The notes under the pieces are model-generated. The model worked only from the letters and a program-made list of their open reading frames with translations. It was not told where the DNA came from and ran no database searches. From contig OZ017796.1 in assembly GCA_963969395.1 (NCBI GenBank), positions 45,932,243 to 45,996,242 of the forward strand: 64,000 nt of DNA, written 5' to 3'. The position numbers and the translations under genes are program-made. Shown here one piece after another: positions 47,203 to 58,332 of the stretch; the stretch's first letter is position 1; each line of letters opens with the position of its first letter. This DNA comes from Pseudoscleropodium purum. Taxonomy: Eukaryota; Streptophyta; Bryopsida; Hypnales; Brachytheciaceae.

Positions 47203-49852
47203 ATTGTAGTTGATTTTCAAATTGTCCCTTTTCACAACATTCTCAAAGTGTTCTAGAGCAAAATCTTCAATTTGTATGAAAAATCCAAGTATTTTCTTTA
47301 TATTTGTAAAAAATATAAGAAGCAAATTGAAAATCATTGCTAACTAAAAAAATAAAAAACAAACACTATTGATGGACGCTATTCAAATACAATTAATGAA
47401 AGTACTTATCCCTAACCACCAAACAAATTTGTTGAGAAATGCCCCTAGTTTGTCTTCAGAAATTGGCTTCGGAGGAAACTGCCTAGCTTCTTTTGACTCG
47501 TTTGAAAGGTTCCACCACTTCAACAACTTGATCTTTTGACCATCGGAAGTGTTGCATGTTGCAACCATTTGCAATTTCTCCAAAGTCATCTTTGGAGAAT
47601 CATTTGAAGTGTAATGTTTCTCAATCTGCAATATAAGATAAATAAATTTAGACTACCAAAAAAAGATAATGAAGAGCAATAACATGATAAATTATTCATT
47701 TACAACAAAATCTCACCTCTTCCAAAAATTTGGGTCCGAATGCAAGGTTGCCACGACCAAAAGCTTCTGCATTTTCATATATAATTTCCAGATCATGTCT
47801 TTTGCACCTGCCTTTATGGCATCAACAACCCCAAAGTCACACTTCTCCTCAAAAGGTGTCACTTCGTTGTACTTCTTTAAATATAGATTTGCTTCTTGTA
47901 CAATCTCTTGCTAGAAAAACCAAACAACATGTCAATATTGAATTGTATTAAAATAATCAAGCACATCAATAGACTCAAGACTTCAAAATCCAACAAACAA
48001 TGTCATAAATTAAATATGCTAACTTCTTGCCTCGAAAACAAATGTTGTAAAGACTTCACAAGGCATTGAATATCGTGATTTTTTTGTGGAAGTCTGGACA
48101 ACACACCATTTTTTCGTAGAAGGTCTTACCATTTCAAGAAATTTCTCTAAGGAAAGAAGCCCATATTTTTGCACCTGGTAAAGCATGTGTACCAAATTGG
48201 TCTTCACTTGAGAATCCTCCATGGATCTAAAAATCAAAAAATAAAATTAGTGTACATTTACCAATATAGAAATCACATTCTATTCAAAAAACATATATAC
48301 CAAAACAATTTTTTATGAAATAATAGATTTCTTTACTTGTTAATGTCATGCATCACTTGCATGACCAACTTGATTCTCCCTTTTGTATCTAGAATGATGT
48401 AGTCAAATACAAAGTGCCAAAGAAGGTCTGTTGGATGTACATTATCAATGTAATTCATCCATGATATATATTGGTGGTTCCCATTGCACACAAAGAACTT
48501 CAAGTTTGTCATGAACTTGAGCTTTGGAATTGATTCCACATATTGAATGAAATCATCAATTTCTTTCTTTCATAGTGACCCCCAACTATTCATCTCTTCA
48601 ATTGAGAAGTCCGAATTCTCTCTAGCCTCATTTGTTGTCGTTACATAGAATAGAGCATTACCTTTTCGGTATCCAAAAATGAATTTCTTCTTGAGTTTTT
48701 TAAGATTAGATGAAAGTGGCAGCCTCACCATAGGCATTGGGACAAGTCTACATAAAGGGTGCACAAACGGGAATATTTTTCTGGCCTCATCTTCAAAGTC
48801 TTCATGACGACTATAGAGTCAAATCATTGTAGACGGCAAAGCTCATCCTCCAAAAATTCCTTGTCTTCTTCTTCCTCATCGAAGCCAACTGTATACTGAA
48901 GATTTTTATCTTCTTCCACAACAATTTCTAGCTAGATTGCATCGTCTTTCTATCTTGTAATCCCATGATGTTCTTCTTGAGTTAAAGCTAATGGCGACTC
49001 CTCCATCTGCAAAGAAAAGAGTGGTATTCAGTTTCTGATAAACACAATTTCTATTCATTTTTTCAACTACATTTAGGTTGTAAGCCTTACTACACAAATA
49101 ATTTTCTAAAATATGAAGGCAATTTATTTAAATACCACAATGAATTGAAAAAGTTCAACCAATACATATAAGAGACAAGATATGATTTCAAAAAGCTTTA
49201 TGAATAGGAAGGTTTCATTTAGATAGAATCAAGGTTAACAATTTCATCTGAAATTGAGCTCAAATGAATAAATACCAACTCATGCCTATTCACAATAGCA
49301 CTACATGCATAGTTACAAGTATCTTCTAACATTGGACTAGAAATTGAAATAGAAGTTTGCTTCTTAGAACTGTACTTAGTGTTGAAACTCTTAGGTGAGA
49401 ACATGGGCTTCCTTCTATTGTTTTTATTGGTATTCTCATGTACTAGCACAACCTGCTTCAACCTGCATTTTTTTAGGTCACTAACCCTACTATTTTGTGG
49501 CTTTTCAAATGCATCCACCACTCAGTTACAAGCGTCAAGAATGTTGCCCAAACTTACCAAGTCCAGTTCAACTTCTTCATGATGAACAATCTCACATCTA
49601 GTGTGGGCAATCACTTTGGTACAAATGACCATCTTTGATAGGCCACCTACATCCATCCCTAGGATAGTTGCACTTTGAATCATGGGAGGTGGAGTCAACA
49701 AAGGGTATTCTTCAATTGTAAATAATAGCATATTCAAAAAATAATAATGTTAATTCAATCATTGAAAGCGTCAAAAAAATAAAATAGGAAAGAATTTAAT
49801 TCATGATTTATCATACTAAATGAAATTGAAATGACTACAAAATAAAGAAGGG

Positions 49853-50189
49853 ACCAAAAGTGGGGATACTACCATGGTTGTCATAACGGGCGAGTTAGGG
49901 TCATCGGACCGGACGGACGCATGGTCCGGACGGCTTTAATTTTATAACCTAACAATCTCGTCCGCGCCCAGCATGTTCCCTAATCCACATGGCATCCACG
50001 TGGCCTATTTTTCCGTTATCAAAAAGTCAACTATGTGTTGATTGTATCAGATGGGCGGGACCTCTAACAGACATGCGAACCGGACGTCCATCCACTATGA
50101 CAACCATGGATACTACAAGGTACCCCCAAGATCCTAAGTAGACCTGAAATAGGGTCTTGGGGGTACCTTATAGTACTCCCACTTTTGGT
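49853..50189. repeat. ~93-bp foldback hairpin, copy 2, split by a nested MITE
   Basis: The left part ACCAAAAGTGGGGATACTAC (49853-49872) is separated from the rest (from 50109) by the MITE at 49873-50108. Without the MITE and one duplicated octamer it is a nearly symmetrical hairpin: ACCAAAAGTGGG...GGTACCCCCAAGA / TCTTGGGGGTACC...CCCACTTTTGGT. Confidence 0.85.
49873..50108. mobile_element. hAT-type MITE, 236 bp, nested in a hairpin repeat
   Basis: Termini CATGGTTGTCATA / TATGACAACCATG are perfect inverted repeats. Exact 8-bp target duplications GATACTAC occupy 49865-49872 and 50109-50116. It contains GGACCGGACGGACG-type GC-rich subterminal repeats. Ends differ from the other two MITEs, but the internal CGGAC/GTCCG motif is shared. 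Confidence 0.9.
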
Positions 50190-50399
50190 CAAGTGTAAAG
50201 ACTTTGTTAGAAAGTAGGTGATATTTGCCTTCTTCAAACAAGTTCAAACAAGTCATGAACTACTTTAGATTAAATCATAATAAATTTTAAGAGAATAATT
50301 GTTTGGATGAAAGAAGGAATTCATGTTCTTTCCTTAAAAAATCATATTCATAATTCAATATCCAAATTAGATAATTGGTAAGACATATAAAAGAATGAC

Positions 50400-50488
50400 A
50401 GAAAATAGGAGTACTACAAGGTGACACCAATTGCCCATTCGAACTCGACTAGGGTCATAGAGAAACCTTGTAGTACTTCTACTTTTGG
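50400..50488. repeat. ~93-bp foldback hairpin, copy 3
   Basis: AGGAGTACTACAAGGTGACA pairs with ...AACCTTGTAGTACTTCT, followed by ACTTTTGGA. Confidence 0.75.
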
Positions 50489-50686
50489 ACAATGATGAAA
50501 ACTTGCATAGAAAATGAGTGTCTTTCATCAAACTTGCAGTGAAGTGCTTGAAATTAAGAAAACAAATATCATCACAAATTTTGCTTAAGAAAGGTGAAGG
50601 CATTTGAGGTAATATCACACCAAGTTAAATAATAAAACTCTTTATTAGAACTCAATAATTGACTACACAATAAAGGTATGATGATA

Positions 50687-50776
50687 GAATATGGGAGTAT
50701 TGCAAAGGTACCCTTAGACCCTATTTGGACCCAATTAGGGTCTTTGGGTAACCATGCAGTACTCCCACTTTTGGTC
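50687..50776. repeat. ~93-bp foldback hairpin, copy 4
   Basis: GGGAGTATTGCAAAGGTACC pairs with ...GGTAACCATGCAGTACTCCC, followed by ACTTTTGGTCT. The inner arms AGACCCTAxxTGG / CCxAATTAGGGTCT also pair. Confidence 0.8.
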
Positions 50777-51072
50777 TAGTTTTTCATCTTCACCACATTT
50801 ATTGTGAATTTTACTTCACAAGCACAATTTCATCCTACTTTGAAGCTTAAACCTATCCTTCAACTTGTCTATTTCTTAAAGAGACCAATTTACTTACATA
50901 TTCTTAAAGAATAAAGCTTAAAATCTTCATTCAACAAAATTCTATGCTTATTTCAATCACCAAGAACTCTAGAGCTAAAACCAAACAAAAGGTCATTTCA
51001 ATTTAACATGCATCAAATATATAAGTAGATTAAGTGAATGAAATATTAAAACAAATTGATATTTTTTAAAGA

Positions 51073-51283
51073 TGACAGAAAGTTTGAATACCACAATGTA
51101 CCTGCTGGACACTAGTTGGACCCGATTAATGTCCAGTGGATACCCTACGGTATTCAAACTTCCTATCCATCTGGTGTCTCAAGACCTAGATGTCAAAAAA
51201 GTGTAAATATTGCAGGGTATCCACTGGACACCAATCGGATCTGACTAAGGTCTGGAGGGTATCCTCTAATAATCTAACTTTCA
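51073..51283. repeat. two adjacent ~93-bp foldback hairpins, copies 5 and 6
   Basis: Copy 5 (51073-51166): GACAGAAAGTTTGAATACCA ... GGTATTCAAACTTCC, with inner CTGGACACTAGT. Copy 6 (51190-51283): GTGTAAATATTGCAGGGTAT ... GGTATCC..., with inner CTGGACACCAAT. They lie about 25 bp apart. Confidence 0.75.
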
Positions 51284-51852
51284 TAATTGCACTCATCGCA
51301 AACAGACAAACCTGCTCACCTAAACTCCCGCATTAAAAAATATTTCAAAATTAAATTGAAGGACTATAATTTTCACAAAGTTCTAGTTCATCCTTTCAAA
51401 TTATAGTTTCGGGAATTGACAAACTAGTTTTGACTAGAGGAAGAATCAAGTACTAAACACAATGAAATCAAAAAGCTTGATATTCTTGATTTCAAATTAA
51501 TGTAAGGCGGACCTAAATCTAGTTTGTCAATTCCTGAAACTGTAATCTCGAACTAAAGCCAATCTACGAGCTTCTAAACCTGAGCATACTCTAATCTTGA
51601 GCACATGAGTACTTGAGTACATTGAGTAAAATCTTTATTCAATCAGTTCAAAAAATGTTAAATCTAAATTCTTGTCACCTTGTAAGTCTATCAAGATATT
51701 AGACTAGTCAACGTAAGGTATACGAGATGTGTCAATTTGATCAAGCGGTTACACATTTCCAAACAATTTGAAATTGATTTACACGACGAGGAGTCAGGGC
51801 AAAACAAATAAGAGAATCAAATATTTTTTTTAAAATGAAATTTTTTTCATAG

Positions 51853-51944
51853 TGATAGAAAGTAAGAATACCAGAAGGTATCCGCTGGACACTAGTCAAA
51901 CCCAATTGAGGTCCAAAGGATACCCTTTGGTACCCTTACTTTTG
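51853..51944. repeat. ~93-bp foldback hairpin, copy 7
   Basis: GATAGAAAGTAAGAATACCA ... TTTGGTACCCTTACTTTTG, with inner GGTATCCGCTGGAC / GTCCAAAGGATACC. Closest to copy 5. Confidence 0.75.
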
Positions 51945-51972
51945 TCAAGCTAATTCACGAACTACATTATTT

Positions 51973-52165
51973 CATAAGGTGCATTAAAGATTTACAAACT
52001 TAATTGAAGATTCACGAATTGCATTGAAGATTCACAAACTACATTGTTTCATAAGCTGCATTAAAGATTTACGAACTTAATTGAAGATTCACGGATTGCA
52101 TTGAAGATTCACAAACTGCATTCACGAACTACATTCAAAATTCACAAACTGCATTGCAAAGATGT
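51973..52165. repeat. ~76-bp tandem repeat built of ~20-bp units
   Basis: TTCATAAGSTGCATTAAAGA recurs about 76 bp apart. Each block contains repeats of ATTGAAGATTCACRAAYTGC. A clear two-level minisatellite. Confidence 0.8.
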
Positions 52166-54142
52166 CAAGCTGATTGATGAATTGCATTGAAGATTTTAAA
52201 GCAAAGAACTAGTGTCCCTAAGGAATTGGCCAAGAGATTCTTTCAAAACTAAGGTCATACTCACAAGATGAAAATTACCATAGTGCAAAAAATTCAATTG
52301 TGACAAACTAACAAGTAGCATCGACGACATGACAAACAACAAGCAAGTGCAATATCAGTCTGAGCATCAAAAGTTACAAACTTTAAGTTACAATCCAACA
52401 TGAGGTTGTTTGACATGAGCCTCTAAAAATATTGGATTGAAAGAAATAAAAAAAATATGTAATATTAAATTTGAGAAGCCTACTTGTCTACTCTTTGAAC
52501 TACCAAAGGATGCTATAGGTCAAAGGTCTCTATACTGTCCTTGGCTTGACTTCTTGTCTTTGCCATTTTTCCTATTGCTAGCTACGGAGACATACAATAG
52601 GACTTGTTTAAGCGGTGTCTGGTTGAGAGGAGTTTGCTTTGGGAAATCACAGGGATTCTAGCTGCTGCTAGAAATGACTTGAGGGTAGGGTTTCTAGCTT
52701 GATCTTGTCTCGAACCTTGAATCTTCAATAAGATGTCTTTTTGTACATTTGCACCTCGAATCTTCAACACGTTGTTTCCTTGAACCTCGAATCTTCAACT
52801 TTCTTGAATCAGCTCCATGTTGGCCTATCCTGTTATGGTTCTAAGGGTTCAAGGGTCAAGGAGGGGATAAGAAACCACAGGATACGGGACGGGTAGAATG
52901 GACGACAGACCACGAGCTGAACCGTCCGTGAATATGGCTCCTAAACTTTCAAATTCACGGTCTACTGGTGATCAATCTAGTTTCACCGTGAGAACAACAT
53001 AAGATTCAACCATGTGGGCCATCAACCCCACTTCATTGCCCACGACACAAAATGGAGTAAGGCCATGTACGCAATATCATGCCAAACCCGCAAACAAAGT
53101 TTACAATGCAAAAAATTGACAAAGCCACATATCCACTACACAAATTAACAACGAGCCTCCAAATTTGGCTTGGAATAACAGAGCCACAAGCCACAACATA
53201 GGCTAGGTCCTTGCGAGGTAAGTCTTCACTTGACTTTTCAATTCTTCACTTCAATCTTCAATCTTCTAACCTTCCAATCGTCTCTTTCACCCTCTTATAA
53301 ATCAGCAGTACTAAAATGGGCACCTAAAACGTTCTAAAGCTTCACTTTAGGTAAGAGATATTTCTTTTGAAAGCTAATACAGTAAGCTTTGATGCTTCAA
53401 AATTTCACTTGAAACAAAGCTACTGCCTACGAGTTATGTGCTCTCAAAGATCTCCTACATGCAATTCTAGCGGTAGTACACTACTTCGCCTTTCTCTTCA
53501 TAACTTGAGATAAAAACATGGTAATGAGAAGTTTGATAGCTTGATAGAAAGCTAGCAACAAGATCTATATTCTACTTGATTTTCACTTTATTTTAACAAT
53601 TTTTGTGACTCTAGGAGAAGCACAAAGTCTTTGCTCCTCCTTTTGGGTAGCAACAGACTATTCCTCACTCAAAAGCCTATAAAATTCACATACAATATTG
53701 AAATTAAGTGAAAATACCGCCAAAAGAAGCGCAACATCACCATGTATAACTCCACTAAATTTTGTATTCAAATTCGTCTTCAGCAACATACAGCAACCGA
53801 ACAAAGTTTCGGTTTTTTCCACTCCAGTACACCACACTCACACCAACGTCGACCCCCCCGAGGGAAGAGAGAATCTCCCCCCCCCCCCCCTTCTCCTTTC
53901 ACATGGGCCACATCAGCCCATGTGAACATCTATTCTCCTATAGGCTCCCTAAAACTCTACATTTTCTAAATTTCAAATGCTTCTTTAGATCCACTAATCC
54001 CAAAGTCAACAAAAGGAAGGTAAACAATCAACTACTTTCATCTAATGTGAATAAAATTTAATTGGTGGAAGCCAAAACCCTAAAACAAAGGCTAAAATAT
54101 ATTACTTTAACACCACAAAATCTAATTTCAAAATCATTTGCT
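52166..54142. other. AT-rich intergenic DNA with short repeats
   Basis: No gene is supported. CCTCGAATCTTCAAC-like units recur at about 52720-52800. A C13-C14 run occurs near 53877-53890. Open frames at 52437-52661 and 53698-54061 have no family features. Confidence 0.45.
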
Positions 54143-54555
54143 TTACACACTTAAGAACTCCAAAACACGCAAAAGTAAAGCAACAATGTAGTTAACTCTC
54201 CGTTCCGCGGTCAATAAATTGAGTGGTTCTTGAAACCAAAGGCGTTGGCCTACTTCACTAGAAATACAGGTGACCATTTGTTCTTCACCGTTGTTTTCAA
54301 AACACCCTTCAAACACTATTTGATAGTTCTCGGAAAGCATGGGTTCAGATTCCAAAACGATCACCAAAGACTTTTTATCCAATTGCAAAATTGGCAATAA
54401 AGTTTGCTGATTATCTAGATCTGTTCGTGGTTGAACACGACGTTCAGAAGGTCCAGCATCATCTCGCATACGCAGTCTTGATGAAGATGGTTGATTTGGA
54501 TCAACCAGTAATTGCGATAATGGCAATTGCTAATCGTCAGGGTCTTGTGAATCCA
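54143..54555 (-). pseudogene. unrecognised small ORF with one in-frame TAG
   Basis: ATG at 54555 opens MDSQDPDD, then TAG, then QLPLSQLLVDPNQPSSSRLR in the same frame, continuing to a stop at 54143-54145 (about 137 codons in all). The N-terminal half is acidic and Ser/Pro/Arg-rich. The C-terminal half is ordered-looking (SLVIVLESEPMLSENYQIVF). The continuity of a plausible protein through the TAG suggests a single nonsense change, since CAG to TAG would do it. I do not recognise the family. It could be an accessory protein of a transposon. Confidence 0.4.
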
Positions 54556-57500
54556 TAATTACAAATACTAAAATCCAAACTATAACCAACTCAAAGTAGA
54601 ACATGAGAAGCAATACTACTCAGTTCCTTTATTTCTATACCTAATAGCTTCTTTAAGAAGCTTACTTTTGCTTTAAATACTCCAATCACATTATACTAGC
54701 TATCTTTATAATAAAATCAAAATGCTAATAATCAAATGTATATTTTTTTTCTTTTTGTATCAAAAGGTAACCTATGTGATAAAAAAAAATAGACTTAGGA
54801 ACACTGTTCCGTCAGTCAATATACCAAACAGCCAATCAATAATGGTATAAAACCACCTTGGGATCAACAACGGCCGCCAAGTTGTAGACTTGGTTGGTTG
54901 GAGAAGTCTCCAATTAACTGCCAGCTGATTCCAGATTCGAATCTTGTTGGATTTGTTGATTCGGTCTAAGCAGTTGCAACTTGGCACCGCTAGTGAAAGC
55001 AGGAAATAACTAACCAACTAGCTAGCCACCCTGTCCCCCTGAGCTAAGTGACAAGATCCAGTACAACCCAAGATCGTGGATTTCTCCACGACCCCCACTT
55101 TTTCTATCTCCACCATTTTCTTGAACTAAGACTCAAGGTTAATCTTTTGATGTTTTTAAATAATATAGTTATTTACAACACGACAACGGCAAGATCATTG
55201 AACCAACCAACACAAGCAAAATGAAGGAGAGACGACGCAAAATTATTAGAAAGACCCAGTTCTTCCATCCCTTTTTAAAAAAAATCTCAAGTTCTAATAA
55301 AGGTTGGCACTAGAAAGCATTAGAAAGATTCCCCAACATTCTAGCAGTTTGGCTAGATTCAGAGTTCAATGCTTGAGCAATATTTGGCATGCACTATAAT
55401 TAAGTATCGGAATCTTCCAGTTCTTTTTAGAATAATCCCAAGACTTTTTGCATGCCCACTTGAAAGCAGAAATTGAACAAGCTCTTTGCATGTAGCCTAG
55501 ACGTAAAGACAGAAGAACTACAGAACTTGATTTTATGATCTTTCTAGATAAAATCATTGATTTCTTATTCATTATCTTCTTGGATTAAATTATTGATTTT
55601 TTGTTCATTATCATACTAAGTCGACATTATTTTAGTTGCTGATTTTAAAAAGAATCAAAATGATCATGTCAATTTTTCCCTATAAATGATGACAAGAAGA
55701 GGAGATCATTGTTTTCTTATCAAGTGTATACACCAACTCATGCAAATTTAGGACGTTCAATACGAACTTGTGCAACCAATCATGTCCTAGATTAGTAAGC
55801 CATTTAATATCTAGAAACAAAATTAGGGTGGTGAAATTTCAAGAAATATTATTTACTTAATTATCCTTGAAAGACATGTGAAATTGGCATCTAGTCCAAG
55901 TTGAATCATATTTTTTAAATCTTTCTATAATAAATTAAGAATTTTGAAGTTCAAATGGAGAGAACACTTAAATAGCACCCCACTTGAAATTTAAACTAAT
56001 TGTACATTTCTGATACAAAGATAATGCAACATGTCTAAATACAATGCATTTCTAGAGGTGGGCATATTTAGAGCATGAATGCTTTATTAAAAAACATAAG
56101 ATAATTTATGAGACCTCCGGAATTAACATTATTTTGAAATTATATGTGATCCACATGAGTAAAGAAAAGGTCTTAAGCCTCACAATGCTACTTCAATGGT
56201 TAGTGAATCTCAAAATTAATTGAAGATAAACATTAAGTAAGCAAGTGTGACATAAATCCAAATTGAAAGAGGACATTGAATAATCCAAATCAAATTATAA
56301 CATTAAATTCTTTCACAACAAGATTAAAAATCAAACGTAGTTGTTCAAATTAAAGCATTAAAGGGCTTTGGAATTGTAAAAGACAACTACTTTTAATTTG
56401 AGGATATTGATTACCTATTCAAAATTTTCATTTCTTTAACATATGTAAAATGTACAATAGCATAGGTAAATGTACAATAGTTTGCAGCACATGGTCAATA
56501 ATTTTCATTGAATTCCTTTTTGTATAACAAAACATTCAACCTTTCTAGAATTCTATTCATGAAAAACATTTTGTCTATATATTCTAGAACTACATGGATG
56601 GCCTATTCAAACACATAATCTCATATTCAAACTCATTAAATATTTATCTAAAAGGTATTAGGAAGTTCAGTCTTCAAAAATAAAATTGGTCCACATGTTT
56701 AGTAACAATAGCAATAAAAAATTCAAATATATAATATATATTGTTCCTAAGAAATTTCTTTGGACATCACAAGAAACTCCAAGTGCACCCAAAGAGACAA
56801 GTGGATTCAATCTGCGACCACTAAGGTTTCAAGAAGTTCTCCTCTTAGCTTACAATGGCCCTTGATCTCTCCAAATCCCCGGCTTAGAGTGTGTGTTTCC
56901 TTAGTATTTCTATGAATAATATCTGTACTATCGCACATCAATATATTCAATAGTTACCCCAAAGATCTGTAAATTGAGTGTTCGGTTGACATTCATACAC
57001 TTGTACCTCAAAGTTTTGAAAGGACTATGGCGCTCTTTCGGTGCATCATACCATGTATGCTATCTCTATCTAAAAAAAATAGAATGACTTCAAAGAATGG
57101 ATAGTGAAAATGTATACTTACAATAGTAGTGATATCTTCTCGCAACTGTTCAAATACACAAGTACTTTCATCATCTACTTCATGCATTGACTCCATGCTC
57201 TTTCCTCTTGAGTGCCCCTCTCCATCATGAATTCCTACTGCAAAACGAAGGGATTTGCAAAGCGCACCAGATGGTGACTAACTTGTCTTGGACACTACTT
57301 TCTTTCCCTTTGTCATTCTAGATCTCTTGAGTGCCTTAGAAGAAAAAAAATGAAAAGAACTATGCCTCCTATACTTTGCTATCTTCTTAGGAATAGTAAG
57401 TAGAGTGCTATTGATTAGCGGCAGCATGAAGTCACTAAAGAGATGATGAAACCTTTCACTCTTGACAAAAAGTAGTGTGAGACATGAAACACATTGGAAA

Positions 57501-58332
57501 GACTCTTGTTCTAGAGAGTGGCAAGTATTTGTGCTTAGAGAGGCACTAGACATAGGATCTACAAAACTAAATCGTGGAATAGGTACCTTATAGTGGTCGT
57601 CAATATATTTCAAATTTTAAAACATTGACAAGAGGCATAGGTGGCCATCAATATTTATGAGTGAGCACTAGTGGTCTTTAATATTACTCTGACAACTAAC
57701 TTCTTCATAATGCCAAATTCATAACCAAGAATCTTTCTATACGTAAGAGCTCTATCAAAATTATACTTTATGAGATAGCTAAGTATACTCTATAAATGTA
57801 GATGAAAAAGCACTAAGGTCCCTTTACAATATTGTCCTCAAACTAAATGTGAGCATGAGAAAGAACAAACCTTTGAAATATTTTTTGAATGTGTTTACTA
57901 GACTAGGTTTTTTTAAACTATATATGGGCTATGTTTCATTTGCAACCGTCAAAAGGAAGGAATTCAAAGGTTCTTCAAAACAAAATTGGAAGTATTAGTG
58001 CAATTAGTTGGGCACTCAATAGTGGCTATTCACCAAGAACTTATTTGCATACAATTAGTATATCCCTAACACTCCACTATCTTCATACATTTAATGTTCT
58101 AATTGAAGGTGCTCTAGAAGGCAATTGATTGTTGCTTGGCAAGTGGTCACTTCATATTACAGCTGGTTTCAATAAATGTTGAGCCACCTACTTTCATCAA
58201 CCTATCTTTTTCCGTTGTAGATAGAAGAGATAAAGTATAAGATATACTGCTTCATAGAGTTCAAGTGTGACTGAAAATTGCAGAAGTGTCAACTTCCCTT
58301 GCTTCAATTGTCCTTGTACAAGTATTGTGATT
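54556..58332. other. AT-rich intergenic DNA
   Basis: No gene is supported. Open frames at 54772-55017, 55366-55572, 57008-57196 and 57278-57613 (-) lack recognisable domains. An imperfect CTTAGCTCAGGGGGACAGGG on the minus strand near 55040 resembles a tRNA A box, but no tRNA follows. Confidence 0.45.

Larger units (their letters stand above)
43918..49737 (-). pseudogene. decayed second ParB-fold/DNA-methyltransferase-like locus
   Basis: Fragments in order along the minus strand look like one multi-exon gene. 49737-49219 is an N-terminal piece with one TGA. 48764-48333 contains VPMPMVRLPL, FGYRKGNALFYVTTT and KFFVCNGNHQYISWMNYI, resembling a ParB/sulfiredoxin-fold core (DGNHRxxxW) followed by MHDINK. 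48237-47383 carries NLVHMLYQVQKYGLL and MTLEKLQMVATCNTSDGQKI. 46182-45618 is a charged coiled coil, split by a MITE. 45156-44512 contains ATSIPWRGAWKKDARFL and, one frame over, NGDLVLDYTASMG (methyltransferase motif I-like). 44488-44258 has CHIVALEKQKDLFD and a Pro-rich linker. 44169-43918 is the C-terminus. Stops and at least one frameshift make it a pseudogene. It appears related in architecture to the gene at 29.8-33.5 kb but very divergent. Confidence 0.5.

Noticed and set aside
52437..54061. LTR retrotransposon suggested by repeated CTCGAATCTTCAAC and GC shifts
   Set aside because: No paired long repeats, primer-binding site, polypurine tract or reverse transcriptase motif could be found.
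55000..55060. Possible tRNA on the minus strand (CTTAGCTCAGGGGG resembles an A box)
   Set aside because: No B box, anticodon arm or acceptor pairing could be found.
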